The notes: generated by a model from the letters alone, not told the origin. A stretch of 64,000 nt of DNA from Clostridia bacterium (GCA_017560085.1 JAFYPA010000023.1:1-64000); one strand, 5' to 3'; positions 1 through 8,990 are shown, numbered from the stretch's first letter. Translations and numbers: made by a program.

Positions 1-30
1 GATGAAAGCTTCGCTTTCTTCATTTTGTTA
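1..30. repeat. Right end of a modular intergenic repeat
   Basis: The perfect palindrome GAAAGC-TTC-GCTTTC at 4-18 is followed by TTCATTTTGTTAAATTGAAA, the same context that follows the palindromes at 36539-36553 and 33400-33414. It is probably the end of an element that begins left of the window. Confidence 0.6.
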
Positions 31-83
31 AATTGAAATTTGTTTGTCAAAAATATTTTCCAATATTACAGATATCAGAACAC

Positions 84-476
84 TTATCCCGCAAACGCCA
101 ATGCCGTGTCCGCCTGTGGATCAAAAGGAATAAACATTTCATCAAGTCCGTTGTAGTATTTGAAAATCTCTTGCGTTTCTTTGTCAATGTAGAAATCCCA
201 TATTACGGGTACTATGTAGTATTGTTCGGTTTCTTCCTTTACGGTCAAACGGGGAATGATATAGCTTAATCTTTTCTTATCACCGGTATAAATCGTAGGC
301 TCTTCATCCGAAGCAACAAATTCTCCATAGGTTTTTTCATACGCAATAATCAGTTGCTCTTCCAGAAGAGCCACAGCATCATCTGCCGAAAATTCCTTCG
401 GTTGCTCTTTTTTTTCGCAACCAACAAGTAAAGAAGTCAACCCAATCGCCAACATCAATGATATAAATCTTTTCAT
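84..476 (-). CDS. Small lipoprotein of unknown function
   Basis: A 130-residue protein with a lipoprotein signal peptide: positive start (MKRF), hydrophobic stretch and lipobox LLVGC with the lipidated cysteine at residue 20. The mature part is acidic, followed by a mixed alpha/beta region ending in a hydrophobic tail. It should sit on the outer face of the cytoplasmic membrane. An AGGAGG-type ribosome site lies just upstream (complement of cctcct near 487). I do not recognise the fold. It is flanked by repeats on both sides and is more A+T-rich than the next genes, so it may be accessory DNA. Confidence 0.75.
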   Translation of the reverse strand: MKRFISLMLAIGLTSLLVGCEKKEQPKEFSADDAVALLEEQLIIAYEKTYGEFVASDEEPTIYTGDKKRLSYIIPRLTVKEETEQYYIVPVIWDFYIDKETQEIFKYYNGLDEMFIPFDPQADTALAFAG

Positions 477-539
477 TTCATAACCTCCTTTTTATATTAA
501 CGAAAATAATACCATTCCACTCCGCCAATCCTTAATTAA

Positions 540-623
540 ATCAATGAAGATTCCGAAGGAATCAACCAAAGACCGCTTGCGGTCTTGATTGTGCATTGTG
601 CATTGTGAATTGTGCATTATAAA
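540..623. repeat. Modular intergenic repeat with two micro-palindromes
   Basis: The perfect palindromes GATTCC-GAA-GGAATC (549-563) and AAGACCGCTTGCGGTCTT (569-586) stand side by side, followed by a tandem tract of GCATTGTG-like words running up to the stop of the MFS gene. The same palindromes recur at 36964-36978 and 37021-37036. Confidence 0.75.
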
Positions 624-1886
624 TTAAGCATTATCCTTAAACCGCTTCCAAGCCCCAATAATCACCGCACACAGCACCGTTCCCACAAGCGCAATCACAA
701 ACCAGCTGAAAATCGTAACTCTCCAGTCCCAGACCTCGGCAATCTTTGCGATTCCGTATGTAAAAATTGCACTTCCTATGTAGGTGCAGAAGTTTATAAG
801 TCCCGCAATAAAGGAAACGTTACCGTACTTTTCGTACTTCTGCGGTATCATACCGATAAGTATAAGATTCACGCCGTGCATAGCCGAGGAAACCAGCGCC
901 ACAAGGGTTATCGCCACGGGGGCGCTTGTGCCGTGAAGGAAGAAAAGCACAAGGCTCGCAGCCGTTCCCACCGCAAAAATCACGGCGGAGCAGGTCAGCT
1001 CGTTGGTGAAAAATCTGTTGTATACCCACGATGTCACCTTCATACATACAATGGTGAGAATGGGAAGGATAATGCTCGAAAGAATCGCACCCGAGGTCTC
1101 AATGCCGTAGCTTTCGGAAAGGTAGGACGGCATCCAGCTTTCAACTCCGTCACGGAGCATTCCCTGAAGCACAATCGCTATCATAATTATTATAATGGGT
1201 GACATAGTAAAGGGATTGAAGCCTGACACCTTTTCCGTTTTGCCGTTCTTTTTTGTGTCAATTCCCACGGGGGAAGCAATTTCCTCACCGTATTTTTCCG
1301 CGTTTTCTTCTATTCTGCGCACACCGAATTCCCACAGGAACGCCATAACAAGTCCGCAGGCGGATGCGAAGTAAAACACCGTTCTCCACTGACCGAACAC
1401 CTTTATAAAAAGTGCCGCTATGCCGTAAATAAGCATTGTACCGACAGCACTTCCGATGGAAACTCTGACCACCGCTTTTTTGTATTCGTCCGCGTGGAAT
1501 CTGCTTGTCATAATCTTGACCATAGGAGGCCACATAAACGCCTGAGCTATGCCGTTAATTCCCCAGAAAACCGCCATAAGTGCCGTGTTGCTTCCGAGAA
1601 AGGGCATTATGAAATTCACCGCCGTTGTAAGCAGAAGCCCGAAGGTCATTATTTTTCTCGGGGAGAGCTTGTCTCCGAGCCAGCCGCTGAGCAGTTGTCC
1701 GACACCGTAGAATATGAAAAGCGACACCGTTATTATAGAAGCCGCCGACTTTTCAACGCCCTCGGCAACCACAAATTCAGCAAGCACCGCATTGAAGTTT
1801 TTTCTTGTCAGATAGCTTACGAGGTATGCGGCAATGCACATAGACGTAAGAAGCAATATCTGTTTTTTATCCGTTATTTTTTTCAT
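624..1886 (-). CDS. MFS transporter, organophosphate:phosphate antiporter (OPA/GlpT-UhpT) type
   Basis: A 420-residue membrane protein with about 12 hydrophobic segments in two halves split by a charged loop near residues 190-215. TM1 is followed by YLTRKNF (residues 25-31), the motif seen in GlpT/UhpT/UhpC transporters, and GWLGDKLSPRK (68-78) fits the MFS loop 2-3 motif. Family members exchange phosphorylated sugars or glycerol-3-phosphate for phosphate, or act as sensors such as UhpC. The substrate cannot be read. It is transcribed alone from a consensus promoter at 1925-1953. Confidence 0.88.
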   Translation of the reverse strand: MKKITDKKQILLLTSMCIAAYLVSYLTRKNFNAVLAEFVVAEGVEKSAASIITVSLFIFYGVGQLLSGWLGDKLSPRKIMTFGLLLTTAVNFIMPFLGSNTALMAVFWGINGIAQAFMWPPMVKIMTSRFHADEYKKAVVRVSIGSAVGTMLIYGIAALFIKVFGQWRTVFYFASACGLVMAFLWEFGVRRIEENAEKYGEEIASPVGIDTKKNGKTEKVSGFNPFTMSPIIIIMIAIVLQGMLRDGVESWMPSYLSESYGIETSGAILSSIILPILTIVCMKVTSWVYNRFFTNELTCSAVIFAVGTAASLVLFFLHGTSAPVAITLVALVSSAMHGVNLILIGMIPQKYEKYGNVSFIAGLINFCTYIGSAIFTYGIAKIAEVWDWRVTIFSWFVIALVGTVLCAVIIGAWKRFKDNA

Positions 1887-1924
1887 TCGCTGTATATCCT
1901 TCCGAATACCGTTGTTCTTTCAAC

Positions 1925-1953
1925 AGTATAGCACAACTTTTAGGCAATGTCAA
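1925..1953 (-). promoter_or_regulatory. Sigma-70 promoter of the MFS gene
   Basis: On the minus strand TTGACA (1948-1953) and TATACT (1925-1930) are separated by exactly 17 bp, about 40 bp upstream of the start codon. Confidence 0.8.
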
Positions 1954-2006
1954 CGGATGAGCCGATTTAAATTTGCCCCTTCGCCTCTGTAATCTTCCTC
2001 CCGTGG

Positions 2007-2043
2007 GAGAAAAGAGAGAGACCGCTGCTTTGCCGTCTCTCTC
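2007..2043 (-). terminator. Rho-independent terminator of the EF-G-like gene
   Basis: A nine-pair GAGAGAGAC / GTCTCTCTC stem (2014-2022 with 2035-2043) is followed on the minus strand by TTTTCTC, 20 bp after the stop codon. Confidence 0.8.
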
Positions 2044-2062
2044 GTGCTTATGTATCGCTTAA

Positions 2063-4129
2063 TTATTCGTCGTCGGACATATTCTTTGCAGCTTCTGCAA
2101 TTACCTTTTCCGCAATATTTCCGGGAACCTCCTCGTATCTTACGAATCTGAATGCGAAGGAGCCTCTGCCCTGAGTCATAGCTCTGAGTGCTATTGTGTA
2201 GTCATACATTTCGGATACAGGTGCTTCCGCCTCGATAATGCTCTTTCCGGGAGTTCTTTCGTCCGGGTTCATACCGAGAATGCGTCCTCTTCTCTTGTTA
2301 ACGTCACCGATAACATCGCCCATGTAAGCATCCGGAACAAGCACAGCAAGAGTACCAACCGGCTCGAGAAGAACGGGATTTGCATTCTTCAGCTCCTTGT
2401 ATGCAAGGCTTGCCGCCATCTTGAAGGACATTTCGGAGGAGTCAACATCGTGGAAGGAGCCGTCGTAAAGGTCAGCCTTAAGACCTACCATCGGATAGCC
2501 CGCAAGAACGCCCTTGAGCATTGCATCGGAAAGTCCCTTTTCAACCGCAGGATGGAAGTTCTTCGGAACGGAGCCACCTACCGTGCTTTCCGTAAATACA
2601 AGGCCGTCGTCGTTGGGAGAGAAGTGAATCTTAACGTGACCGTACTGACCGTGACCGCCGGACTGCTTCTTGTGCTTACCTTCCGCGTCAATGGACTTCT
2701 TTATTGCTTCTCTGTATGCGATAATGGGAGTTGTGAGGTTAACCTCTGTACCGAATCTGTTCTTGAGCTTTGCAAGAATAACGTCAAGGTGCTGTTCGCC
2801 AAGACCGTATATAACAAGCTGCTTTGTTTCGGCGTTGTTCTCGAATCTGATTGTTCTGTCCTCTTCGATAAGCTTTGAGATACCTGAGGAAATCTTATCC
2901 TCATCGCCCTTTGCCTTAGGAGCAAGACCCTTACAGTAGAAGGGATCGGGATAGCGGATAGCCGCGTATCTGTAGTTGCCGCCGAGAGTATCGTTTGTAT
3001 TTGTATTTACAAGCTTTGTGGTAACACCGATGTCACCGCAGGAAAGCTCGTCCGTTTCAATCTGCTTGTTACCGCGCATAACGATAAGCTTTGCAATCTT
3101 TTCCTGCTGACCTGTGGTAAGGTTGTTAAGTGTAAGATTCTTTGTAATCTTACCGTTCATAACCTTGAAGTAGGACATCTTACCTACGAACGGGTCTGCA
3201 ACCGTCTTGAATACGAGAATTGCGGGCTCGCCGTTGGGGTCGGGTCTGTTTTCGTTTCCGTCTGCGTTAAGCTCGGGCTTTCTTGCAAGAGGAGACGGGA
3301 AGGACTCGGAGATGATATCCATAAGGGAAGCAACGCCCGCGAGAGTCGCACTTGAGCCTACCATTACGGGAGCGATTGTACCCATAATAATACCCGCATT
3401 GAGAGCCTGATGCATTTCATCAAGAGTGAATTCCTCACCGTCAAAGTACTTAACCATAAGAGCGTCACTTGTCTCCGCAAGGGATTCAAGAAGCATCGCA
3501 CGGAATTCCTCGATCTTGGGCATACTTTCGGCGGGAATGTGCATTTCCTTAACCGCACCGTCGTTGCAGTATTCGTAGCCCTTCATTTCTATAAGGTCGG
3601 CATAGCCGAGAGGCTTTCTGTCTATGATAATCGGAATGGCAACGGGACAAACGGACACGCCGAATTTTTCTCTCATCGCCTCGATTGTGTTACCGAAATC
3701 CGCATTTTCGTCGTCCATCTTGTTTACGAAGAACGCCTTGGGAACGCCCGCATCGGTAGCATAGTCCCACGCGAGCTCACAGCCCACGTCAACGCCCGAC
3801 TTTGCGTCCATAACTATAAGAGCGGTACCGCAAACACGGAGTGCCTGCTTAACCTCACCCACAAAATCAAGATAACCGGGAGTATCTATAATATTAACCT
3901 TTGCACCCTTCCATTCATAGGGAGCGAGTGCTGCAGAAAGTGAAAATTTACGCTTTATTTCTTCGGCGTCGAAGTCACATACGGTATTACCTTCCGTAAC
4001 CTTTCCGAATCTTTCGGATGCCTTTGCAAGGTGAAGCATAGCCTCTGCGAGAGAAGTCTTACCGTTTCCTCCGTGTCCGAGAAGACACACGTTTCTGATT
4101 TTTTCCGACGCGCAAGTAAAATTAGCCAT
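2063..4129 (-). CDS. Elongation factor G-like translational GTPase
   Basis: 688 residues, the length of EF-G. The GTPase motifs are GHGGNGKT (18-25), DTPGYLDF (82-89) and NKMD (136-139), followed by the usual domains II-V. EF-G normally has DTPGH; here the histidine that activates the hydrolytic water is tyrosine, as I recall for the divergent EF-G2/EF-G-like group. That makes a canonical translocase less likely, and the housekeeping fusA would be expected elsewhere beside rpsL/rpsG. Some EF-G2 proteins bind ribosomes but hydrolyse GTP poorly. It has its own promoter (4300-4328) with a leader of about 165 nt and its own terminator. Confidence 0.9.
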   Translation of the reverse strand: MANFTCASEKIRNVCLLGHGGNGKTSLAEAMLHLAKASERFGKVTEGNTVCDFDAEEIKRKFSLSAALAPYEWKGAKVNIIDTPGYLDFVGEVKQALRVCGTALIVMDAKSGVDVGCELAWDYATDAGVPKAFFVNKMDDENADFGNTIEAMREKFGVSVCPVAIPIIIDRKPLGYADLIEMKGYEYCNDGAVKEMHIPAESMPKIEEFRAMLLESLAETSDALMVKYFDGEEFTLDEMHQALNAGIIMGTIAPVMVGSSATLAGVASLMDIISESFPSPLARKPELNADGNENRPDPNGEPAILVFKTVADPFVGKMSYFKVMNGKITKNLTLNNLTTGQQEKIAKLIVMRGNKQIETDELSCGDIGVTTKLVNTNTNDTLGGNYRYAAIRYPDPFYCKGLAPKAKGDEDKISSGISKLIEEDRTIRFENNAETKQLVIYGLGEQHLDVILAKLKNRFGTEVNLTTPIIAYREAIKKSIDAEGKHKKQSGGHGQYGHVKIHFSPNDDGLVFTESTVGGSVPKNFHPAVEKGLSDAMLKGVLAGYPMVGLKADLYDGSFHDVDSSEMSFKMAASLAYKELKNANPVLLEPVGTLAVLVPDAYMGDVIGDVNKRRGRILGMNPDERTPGKSIIEAEAPVSEMYDYTIALRAMTQGRGSFAFRFVRYEEVPGNIAEKVIAEAAKNMSDDE

Positions 4130-4464
4130 TGTTAAAATCTCCTTTCCGGGAAGTGCGAAGCGTCATACTGCACCTCCGTTATTGTAATTTTTCGAAATAT
4201 GGGAAGCCTTTCGGCGTTATATTTCAAATTTGCAGGTTTGTTTTTGGTCAAAATGCCCTATTTTTGTGTGAAAAACAGTGTTTCATTGTGACTGTTAACA
4301 TTATACACCAATACGTTCATTTATGCAATATGTAATTTTAGTTAGACTTTTATTATTATTTTTGTGCATATTATACATTTTTGTTCATTTTAACATTACA
4401 AAACCGATGTTAATTTGCGATTATATGACATCCATCAAAAATTCTGCATCAAAAGCAAAAAAAG
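4130..4464. other. Leader and spacer between EF-G-like and LRR genes
   Basis: This gene-free stretch holds the EF-G-like promoter and a leader of about 165 nt. The rest is A+T-rich and carries no ORF I would support. No riboswitch consensus is evident. Confidence 0.5.
4300..4328 (-). promoter_or_regulatory. Promoter of the EF-G-like gene
   Basis: On the minus strand TTGCAT (4323-4328) and TATAAT (4300-4305) are 17 bp apart. Confidence 0.7.
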
Positions 4465-4488
4465 TCGGGGCACAGATTCGTACCCCGA
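4465..4488 (-). terminator. Terminator after the LRR gene (end of nadK operon)
   Basis: The stem TCGGGGTAC / GTGCCCCGA with a six-base loop is followed on the minus strand by CTTTTTTTG. It lies 15 bp past the LRR stop and ends the four-gene operon. Confidence 0.8.
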
Positions 4489-4502
4489 GCTTTGAAATAT
4501 AT

Positions 4503-5693
4503 TCAGTTAACAAACAAACCGGAAACATCCGATGTCGTAACAAGCAGGCTTCTGCCGTTAACGGCAAGAGCCGAAACCTCCTCCGTTTCAAGGAAGGGGC
4601 ATCCGTCAAAGACGTTCTCCCCCACCGTCGGAGGATTGTCTTTGTCGAACTGTACATTTTCGAGCCTGAAGCATCCTCTGAATGCCGAGCCTCCGACATA
4701 GCTTACGCAGGACGGAAGCTTTACCGTTTTTATATTGTATTTGCCTGCGAAAACTCCGTCGGCAATCACTCTTACTCCCTCGGGAATCACCACATCTGAG
4801 GCGTTTCCGTTGTATTTTATAAGCACACCGCCCACAACGCAGAATTCGTCCGTGAGCCCTTCATAGAAGGGTGTGTGCTCAAAGGCACCGATGCCTACTC
4901 TTATGACCTTATCCGAAAGGTAAACCTCCGAAAGAGAGTCGCATTCTGCAAAGGCACCGTCTCCGATAGCCGTATTGCCGTGGACGGAAATTCTCTCAAG
5001 GCTGTTACAGTCGTAAAAGGCTCTGTCCCCTATATAGGTAAGGCTTTCGGGAAGAAAAATTTTCTCAAGAGCCTTGCATTCATAAAACGCCTTGTTTCCT
5101 ATGTAGCAAAGCCCCTCCGAGGGGAGAAATTTTGCAAGCCTCGGGTGTCCGTAAAAAGCACCGCGAGTATCCGCAACGTGTCCCTCGTCGGAAAGTATGG
5201 CAATTATCGATCCGGGAAGCTCCACCGAGGTTATATCCGTCGATGTCTTGAGCTTCGGGGAAATAAACAGCAATGGCGTATCATCGGAGCTTTCGGGCAA
5301 AAGCACTGCTCCGTCACCGCCGTAGGGTACGGACGTGATAATATTTCCGTCCGAATCGCAGGAGGTATTTGCCTCGGGAAGTCTTAAGGAATCAACCTCG
5401 AGCTTTTCCGTATCATACAGGCTCGGCTGATTTTCGGGTACTGTCGCATCGGCTTCGGGAGTCTCCGCTTCAGGAGCATCCGCTTCGGGCTGTACCATCT
5501 CGCTTTCCTGCACGGCGGAGGCTTCTGCCGTGATTTCGTCCGTGTTTTCATTTTTCACCGTACCGAAAATGTCCGGCTGTGTGATTTCCGCCCACACAGC
5601 CACAGCGGCTGTCAAAAGAGCGGCGGAAAGCACAAGAGCAACGAGCCTTTGCAGAGTGAAAAACGGTTTGTTTGTGTTGTTAGAATTATCCAT
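4503..5693 (-). CDS. Membrane-anchored leucine-rich-repeat (BspA/LRR_5-type) protein
   Basis: 396 residues from the ATG at 5693; an in-frame TTG at 5702 overlaps the upstream HAD stop codon and is an alternative start. A short basic N-terminus precedes one transmembrane segment (about residues 15-37), then an acidic Glu/Ala/Pro/Thr linker to about 100. The rest carries LRR_5 repeats with signatures such as YIGNKAFYECKALEKI, YIGDRAFYDCNSLERI and GDGAFAECDSL. The topology suggests an extracytoplasmic recognition domain tethered to the membrane. It is the last gene of the nadK-GH5-HAD operon. Ligand unknown. Confidence 0.82.
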   Translation of the reverse strand: MDNSNNTNKPFFTLQRLVALVLSAALLTAAVAVWAEITQPDIFGTVKNENTDEITAEASAVQESEMVQPEADAPEAETPEADATVPENQPSLYDTEKLEVDSLRLPEANTSCDSDGNIITSVPYGGDGAVLLPESSDDTPLLFISPKLKTSTDITSVELPGSIIAILSDEGHVADTRGAFYGHPRLAKFLPSEGLCYIGNKAFYECKALEKIFLPESLTYIGDRAFYDCNSLERISVHGNTAIGDGAFAECDSLSEVYLSDKVIRVGIGAFEHTPFYEGLTDEFCVVGGVLIKYNGNASDVVIPEGVRVIADGVFAGKYNIKTVKLPSCVSYVGGSAFRGCFRLENVQFDKDNPPTVGENVFDGCPFLETEEVSALAVNGRSLLVTTSDVSGLFVN

Positions 5694-5698
5694 ATTTC

Positions 5699-6304
5699 TC
5701 AAGCACCCTTACCTTCAAGCTTTTTCTGCTTTTCCGGCTTATATTGCTCCCAGGGAATAAGCTTATCCCCGAGGACAATAAACGCCTTCCTTGAGATTTT
5801 TGCAAGCGGAGTATCGGAAAGTGAATCCGAGAAAAATTCCTCTACATCCTCTCTTCTGAAGCCAGCCTCGTCAAAGCGTCTTACCTTCTCCTCGCCGTGA
5901 CAGTTGATACCGCTGTACTTTCCCGTTTCGGGGTTTACGTCGGAGGCGTAAAGGTGCTTTATGCCGAGCATATCAATGCAGGGCTTTACGATAAACAAAG
6001 GCGAGGCGGAGATGATTATATCGTCCTCTCTCTGCGTATCGAGGTAGAATTTCTTTATCTTCTTAACATTGGTGCTCCAGAATTCCTCAAGGTACTTTTC
6101 CCTGTCGATTTTTGGAAGGAAGCCCTCGTAAATCTTCTCCTTGAATTCCGTCTTTGTGCCCTTGCCGAAAAGATAGCGCACAAAGGGTACTGCCACGGGA
6201 ATAAGCCCGAAAATAATCAGAGGCTTTTTCTTAAGGCAGAATTTATAGAAATTGAATGTGGAGTCGCCGTCGTATATTGTTTTGTCAAAATCGTAAACGT
6301 TCAT
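5699..6304 (-). CDS. HAD superfamily phosphatase (subclass IB, SerB-like)
   Basis: 201 residues. Motif I is DFDKT (residues 5-9), with D5 the expected nucleophile and D7 the acid/base. Motif II lies in IIISASP and the last motif in DSLSDTPLA near the C-terminus. A hydrophobic cap segment (about 30-45) could make it membrane-associated. HAD-IB enzymes dephosphorylate phosphoserine or lipid and sugar phosphates; the substrate is not evident. It sits 25 bp after the GH5 gene and nearly overlaps the LRR gene, so translational coupling is likely. Confidence 0.85.
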   Translation of the reverse strand: MNVYDFDKTIYDGDSTFNFYKFCLKKKPLIIFGLIPVAVPFVRYLFGKGTKTEFKEKIYEGFLPKIDREKYLEEFWSTNVKKIKKFYLDTQREDDIIISASPLFIVKPCIDMLGIKHLYASDVNPETGKYSGINCHGEEKVRRFDEAGFRREDVEEFFSDSLSDTPLAKISRKAFIVLGDKLIPWEQYKPEKQKKLEGKGA

Positions 6305-6329
6305 TATTCGGATTTGTCCTTTCGGATGA

Positions 6330-7544
6330 TTATTTTTCCTCGGTGCTTATAACCTTGTCTGTCTTGCCTATGCCCTCCATAATTCCGTTGTATGCAGGAA
6401 TGGATACGGGGAAAAGCTCGCCGGTTCTCTTGTTTACAATACCGAAGGATTCACCGCCCGGTCTTGTGTTGCCGTTGTCCCATACGATGCAGGCAATTCC
6501 GCGCTTCTTTGCTTCGGACACATGGAACTTATGCCACTTGTATCTGTCCTCGGGATTGTTCTTGTTTGTGATACCCATTTCGCAGTACACAACGTGGATT
6601 CCTCTCTTTACAAAGGTGTTGTAAAGTGCATCAAACCTTTCCGTGAGGAGATTCTGAACATAGTCGTTGTATTCATTTATCTTCATATCGTCAAAGAGAC
6701 AAAGCTCGTTGGGGCAGTATTCCTGAACAGCAATAAGAAGTCTGTTTTCCGCAGAATCCTCGGGAAGTGTGCCGAACTGCTTTACCGTGTTTCCGGGGAT
6801 GGGGTCTACGCCCTTGAGGAAGAGGTATCTGCTTTCGTTTCTTCCGCCCGCATTTCTTACAGCGGTAACGAACGCCTGATTTGCTCTTGCGATTACCTCA
6901 ACCTTAGCCTCGCATTCCTTACATCCGGGAGCAATCCACCATTCGTGCTCGGAGCCCTTTACTATCGGCTCGTTCATGCTCTCGAAAATGAGGTTGTTGT
7001 CGTAGTCACGGAACTCGTACGCAATCTGAGCCCAGATTTTGCCTATATAGTTTACGCAGTTTTCCGCATTCTCGGGCGAGGGTGTGAACAGTGCGCTGTC
7101 GTGGTGGGAGTTTATAACCACAACAAGTCCCGCCTCAAGCGCCTGGTCTACAACCTGACGGACTCTTGCAAGTCTTTCGGGCTTTATGGTATATTCGGGA
7201 GCGGGAGACACAAAGAAATTCCAGGACATGGGGATTCTTACCGTATCAAAGCCGAGCTCCTTGATTTTTACGAAAAGCTCCTTCTGGAGTATAGGCTGCT
7301 GCCAGCCGTATTCGCCGTTGGGCATTTCCATACAGTTGCCCGTGTTCCAGCCCATACCCATAGCGGTTATAAGCTCCTGCTGTGTGGAATAGAATGTACC
7401 CCCGGAGTTGGGGTTATTGTGCTCGTGAACAACGGGAGTCTCGGGAAGCGGAGGAAGCTCTCCGACATCGCGGCTGATAAAGGAGCCCGAAAACGAGCCC
7501 GTAACACTCATAAGCATAGATAAAATTACTGTCAGAATACGCAT
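6330..7544 (-). CDS. Secreted glycoside hydrolase family 5 (endoglucanase-like)
   Basis: 404 residues with an N-terminal signal sequence (about 1-20). GH5 hallmarks are present in order: GWNTGN (65-70), the strand VRIPMSWNFF (102-111), NSHHD (145-149), MNEP with the acid/base Glu192, and YCEMG with the nucleophile Glu322. The C-terminal WDNGN fits the end of the barrel. The family cleaves beta-1,4 glucans, mannans or xyloglucan outside the cell; the exact glycan is not predictable. AGGAG precedes the ATG. Oddly, it lies between nadK and a HAD phosphatase in one operon. Confidence 0.9.
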   Translation of the reverse strand: MRILTVILSMLMSVTGSFSGSFISRDVGELPPLPETPVVHEHNNPNSGGTFYSTQQELITAMGMGWNTGNCMEMPNGEYGWQQPILQKELFVKIKELGFDTVRIPMSWNFFVSPAPEYTIKPERLARVRQVVDQALEAGLVVVINSHHDSALFTPSPENAENCVNYIGKIWAQIAYEFRDYDNNLIFESMNEPIVKGSEHEWWIAPGCKECEAKVEVIARANQAFVTAVRNAGGRNESRYLFLKGVDPIPGNTVKQFGTLPEDSAENRLLIAVQEYCPNELCLFDDMKINEYNDYVQNLLTERFDALYNTFVKRGIHVVYCEMGITNKNNPEDRYKWHKFHVSEAKKRGIACIVWDNGNTRPGGESFGIVNKRTGELFPVSIPAYNGIMEGIGKTDKVISTEEK

Positions 7545-7570
7545 AAATATTCTCCTTTGTTTCTGTCTGA

Positions 7571-8386
7571 TTACATCATTTTCTGCTGAAGCACACGGAG
7601 GAAGTCGCCGCTGTCACCGCCGTAAATTCTCAGCACCTTGTCCGAGCGACGGATTTTCACTCTGTCGTCAAAGCCCACGGAAAGCTTTCTGTAGCCGTCC
7701 GAAACAAGGGTGGGCGTGCCGTCCTCGTCACAGATTCTGTCACCACACATTGTAAGCTCGATGGTATCGCTTCCCGAGGTCACAATGGAGGAATGGAGAA
7801 GCGAGCTTGCACAGATGGGAGTGATAACGAGATTGTCCGCACCGGGCATAATAATAGGTCCCTGAGCGGAGAAATTATAAGCCGTGGATCCCGTGGGAGT
7901 TGACACGATAATACCGTCCGCGGGGAAGGATATTACCGAGCTTCCGTTTATGTAAAGAGTAAAGTCCACCGCCTTACAAAGACCGCCTCTTGAGAGCACC
8001 GCCTCGTTAAGACCCGTGATGTGCTCACGCACCTTGCCGTCGGCATCCGTAATTTCGCACTCAAAGAGAATTCTCTTCTCGAATTTCTCCTCGCCTCTTG
8101 CAATTTTCTCAATGCGCTCCACGGCACATTCGGGCTGGCAAGAGGTAAGATATCCTCTGTGACCGAAGTTGATACCCAGAACGGGAACGGAATATCGGAG
8201 CACGGTATCGAGATATCTCAGAACCGTTCCGTCGCCGCCGACAACAACCGCAAGCTCGGGGACGGGTGCAGACTCGGATACATCCGTATAAACCGCATAG
8301 CCCTTTTCACGAAGCTCCCTTCCGAGCACCTCGGAAAACTCACAGCTCTGCTTTTTTGTGGGATTGGAAAGAATCAGTATATTCAT
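7571..8386 (-). CDS. nadK: NAD kinase
   Basis: 271 residues, the usual bacterial length. It makes NADP+ from NAD+ and ATP (or polyphosphate) in the cytosol. GGDGT (50-54) is the phosphate-binding motif, LNE (126-128) and TPTGSTAY (163-170) the NAD-binding signatures, and INFGHRGYL (72-80) the conserved strand-loop. It is first in an operon driven by a consensus promoter (8420-8448). In many Firmicutes nadK lies near recN/argR, so the downstream GH5/HAD/LRR set is unusual. Confidence 0.95.
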   Translation of the reverse strand: MNILILSNPTKKQSCEFSEVLGRELREKGYAVYTDVSESAPVPELAVVVGGDGTVLRYLDTVLRYSVPVLGINFGHRGYLTSCQPECAVERIEKIARGEEKFEKRILFECEITDADGKVREHITGLNEAVLSRGGLCKAVDFTLYINGSSVISFPADGIIVSTPTGSTAYNFSAQGPIIMPGADNLVITPICASSLLHSSIVTSGSDTIELTMCGDRICDEDGTPTLVSDGYRKLSVGFDDRVKIRRSDKVLRIYGGDSGDFLRVLQQKMM

Positions 8387-8419
8387 TGGTTTTCCTTCTT
8401 TAAAAGTATAGTTATGTAT

Positions 8420-8448
8420 ATTATATAGTTTTTTTCGCGGTTTGTCAA
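8420..8448 (-). promoter_or_regulatory. Promoter of the nadK-GH5-HAD-LRR operon
   Basis: On the minus strand TTGACA (8443-8448) and TATAAT (8420-8425) are separated by 17 bp: a perfect consensus promoter. Confidence 0.85.
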
Positions 8449-8457
8449 GAGAGGAAT

Positions 8458-8990
8458 TGAGTGGACAGTGGGCAAGGGACAGTGGACAGGGAAGGTTGAT
8501 TCCTTCGGAATCTTCGATTTATTAAATTCAAATTGGTGTTTATCGGGCTGTTACGGATACGGACTGTAGGGAACGACCTATGTGTCGTTCCGTGGCTTGC
8601 CCTTATGAATCCGTTGCGGAAATGCGCCTTTTCTTGTAGGGGCGACCCCACGTGGTCGCCCGTTACCCTGCCATTTTGCGATGATTGAATTAGACAATCG
8701 ATTGTCTACAAATCAACATATACAAGGATTTGTGCACCCTCTAACCGTTGTACAAATTTCATCCGTTACGATTCCTACAGGCGGGCGACCACACGGGGTC
8801 ACCCCTACAAGGGGGTGTGGTGCATTGCCACAAACAAAGCGAAAACGACGAGCAACGGAACGACACATAGGTCGTTCCCTACAATCCACAACAGAGCGAC
8901 AAACCCAAATTTAAATAATCGCAGATTGCGAAGCAATCAACTTTCCCTGTCCACTGCCCCTTGTCCACTGTCCACTAAATTCCAATTTTG
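8458..8990. repeat. Composite MITE-like intergenic element bounded by inverted GTGGACA tracts
   Basis: The ends are inverted copies of an AGTGGACAGTGG-type tract (8459-8495 and 8941-8978), each leading inward to a palindrome (GATTCC-TTC-GGAATC at 8498-8512; GATTGC-GAA-GCAATC at 8924-8938). Inside are hairpin modules of the type GGGCGACC..GGTCGCCC (about 8640-8660 and 8782-8806) and GGAACGAC..GTCGTTCC (two copies). The interval 8498-8683 is repeated inverted at 40471-40655. No transposase is encoded, and short ORFs here are not credible genes. Confidence 0.8.

Noticed and set aside
612-1202. Plus-strand 196-codon frame over the MFS gene
   Set aside because: Antisense to a clear 12-helix transporter; rich in His/Arg/Asn with no features of a protein.
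4130-4502. Riboswitch in the leader of the EF-G-like gene
   Set aside because: A long leader is present, but I recognise no conserved aptamer core or terminator before the start codon.
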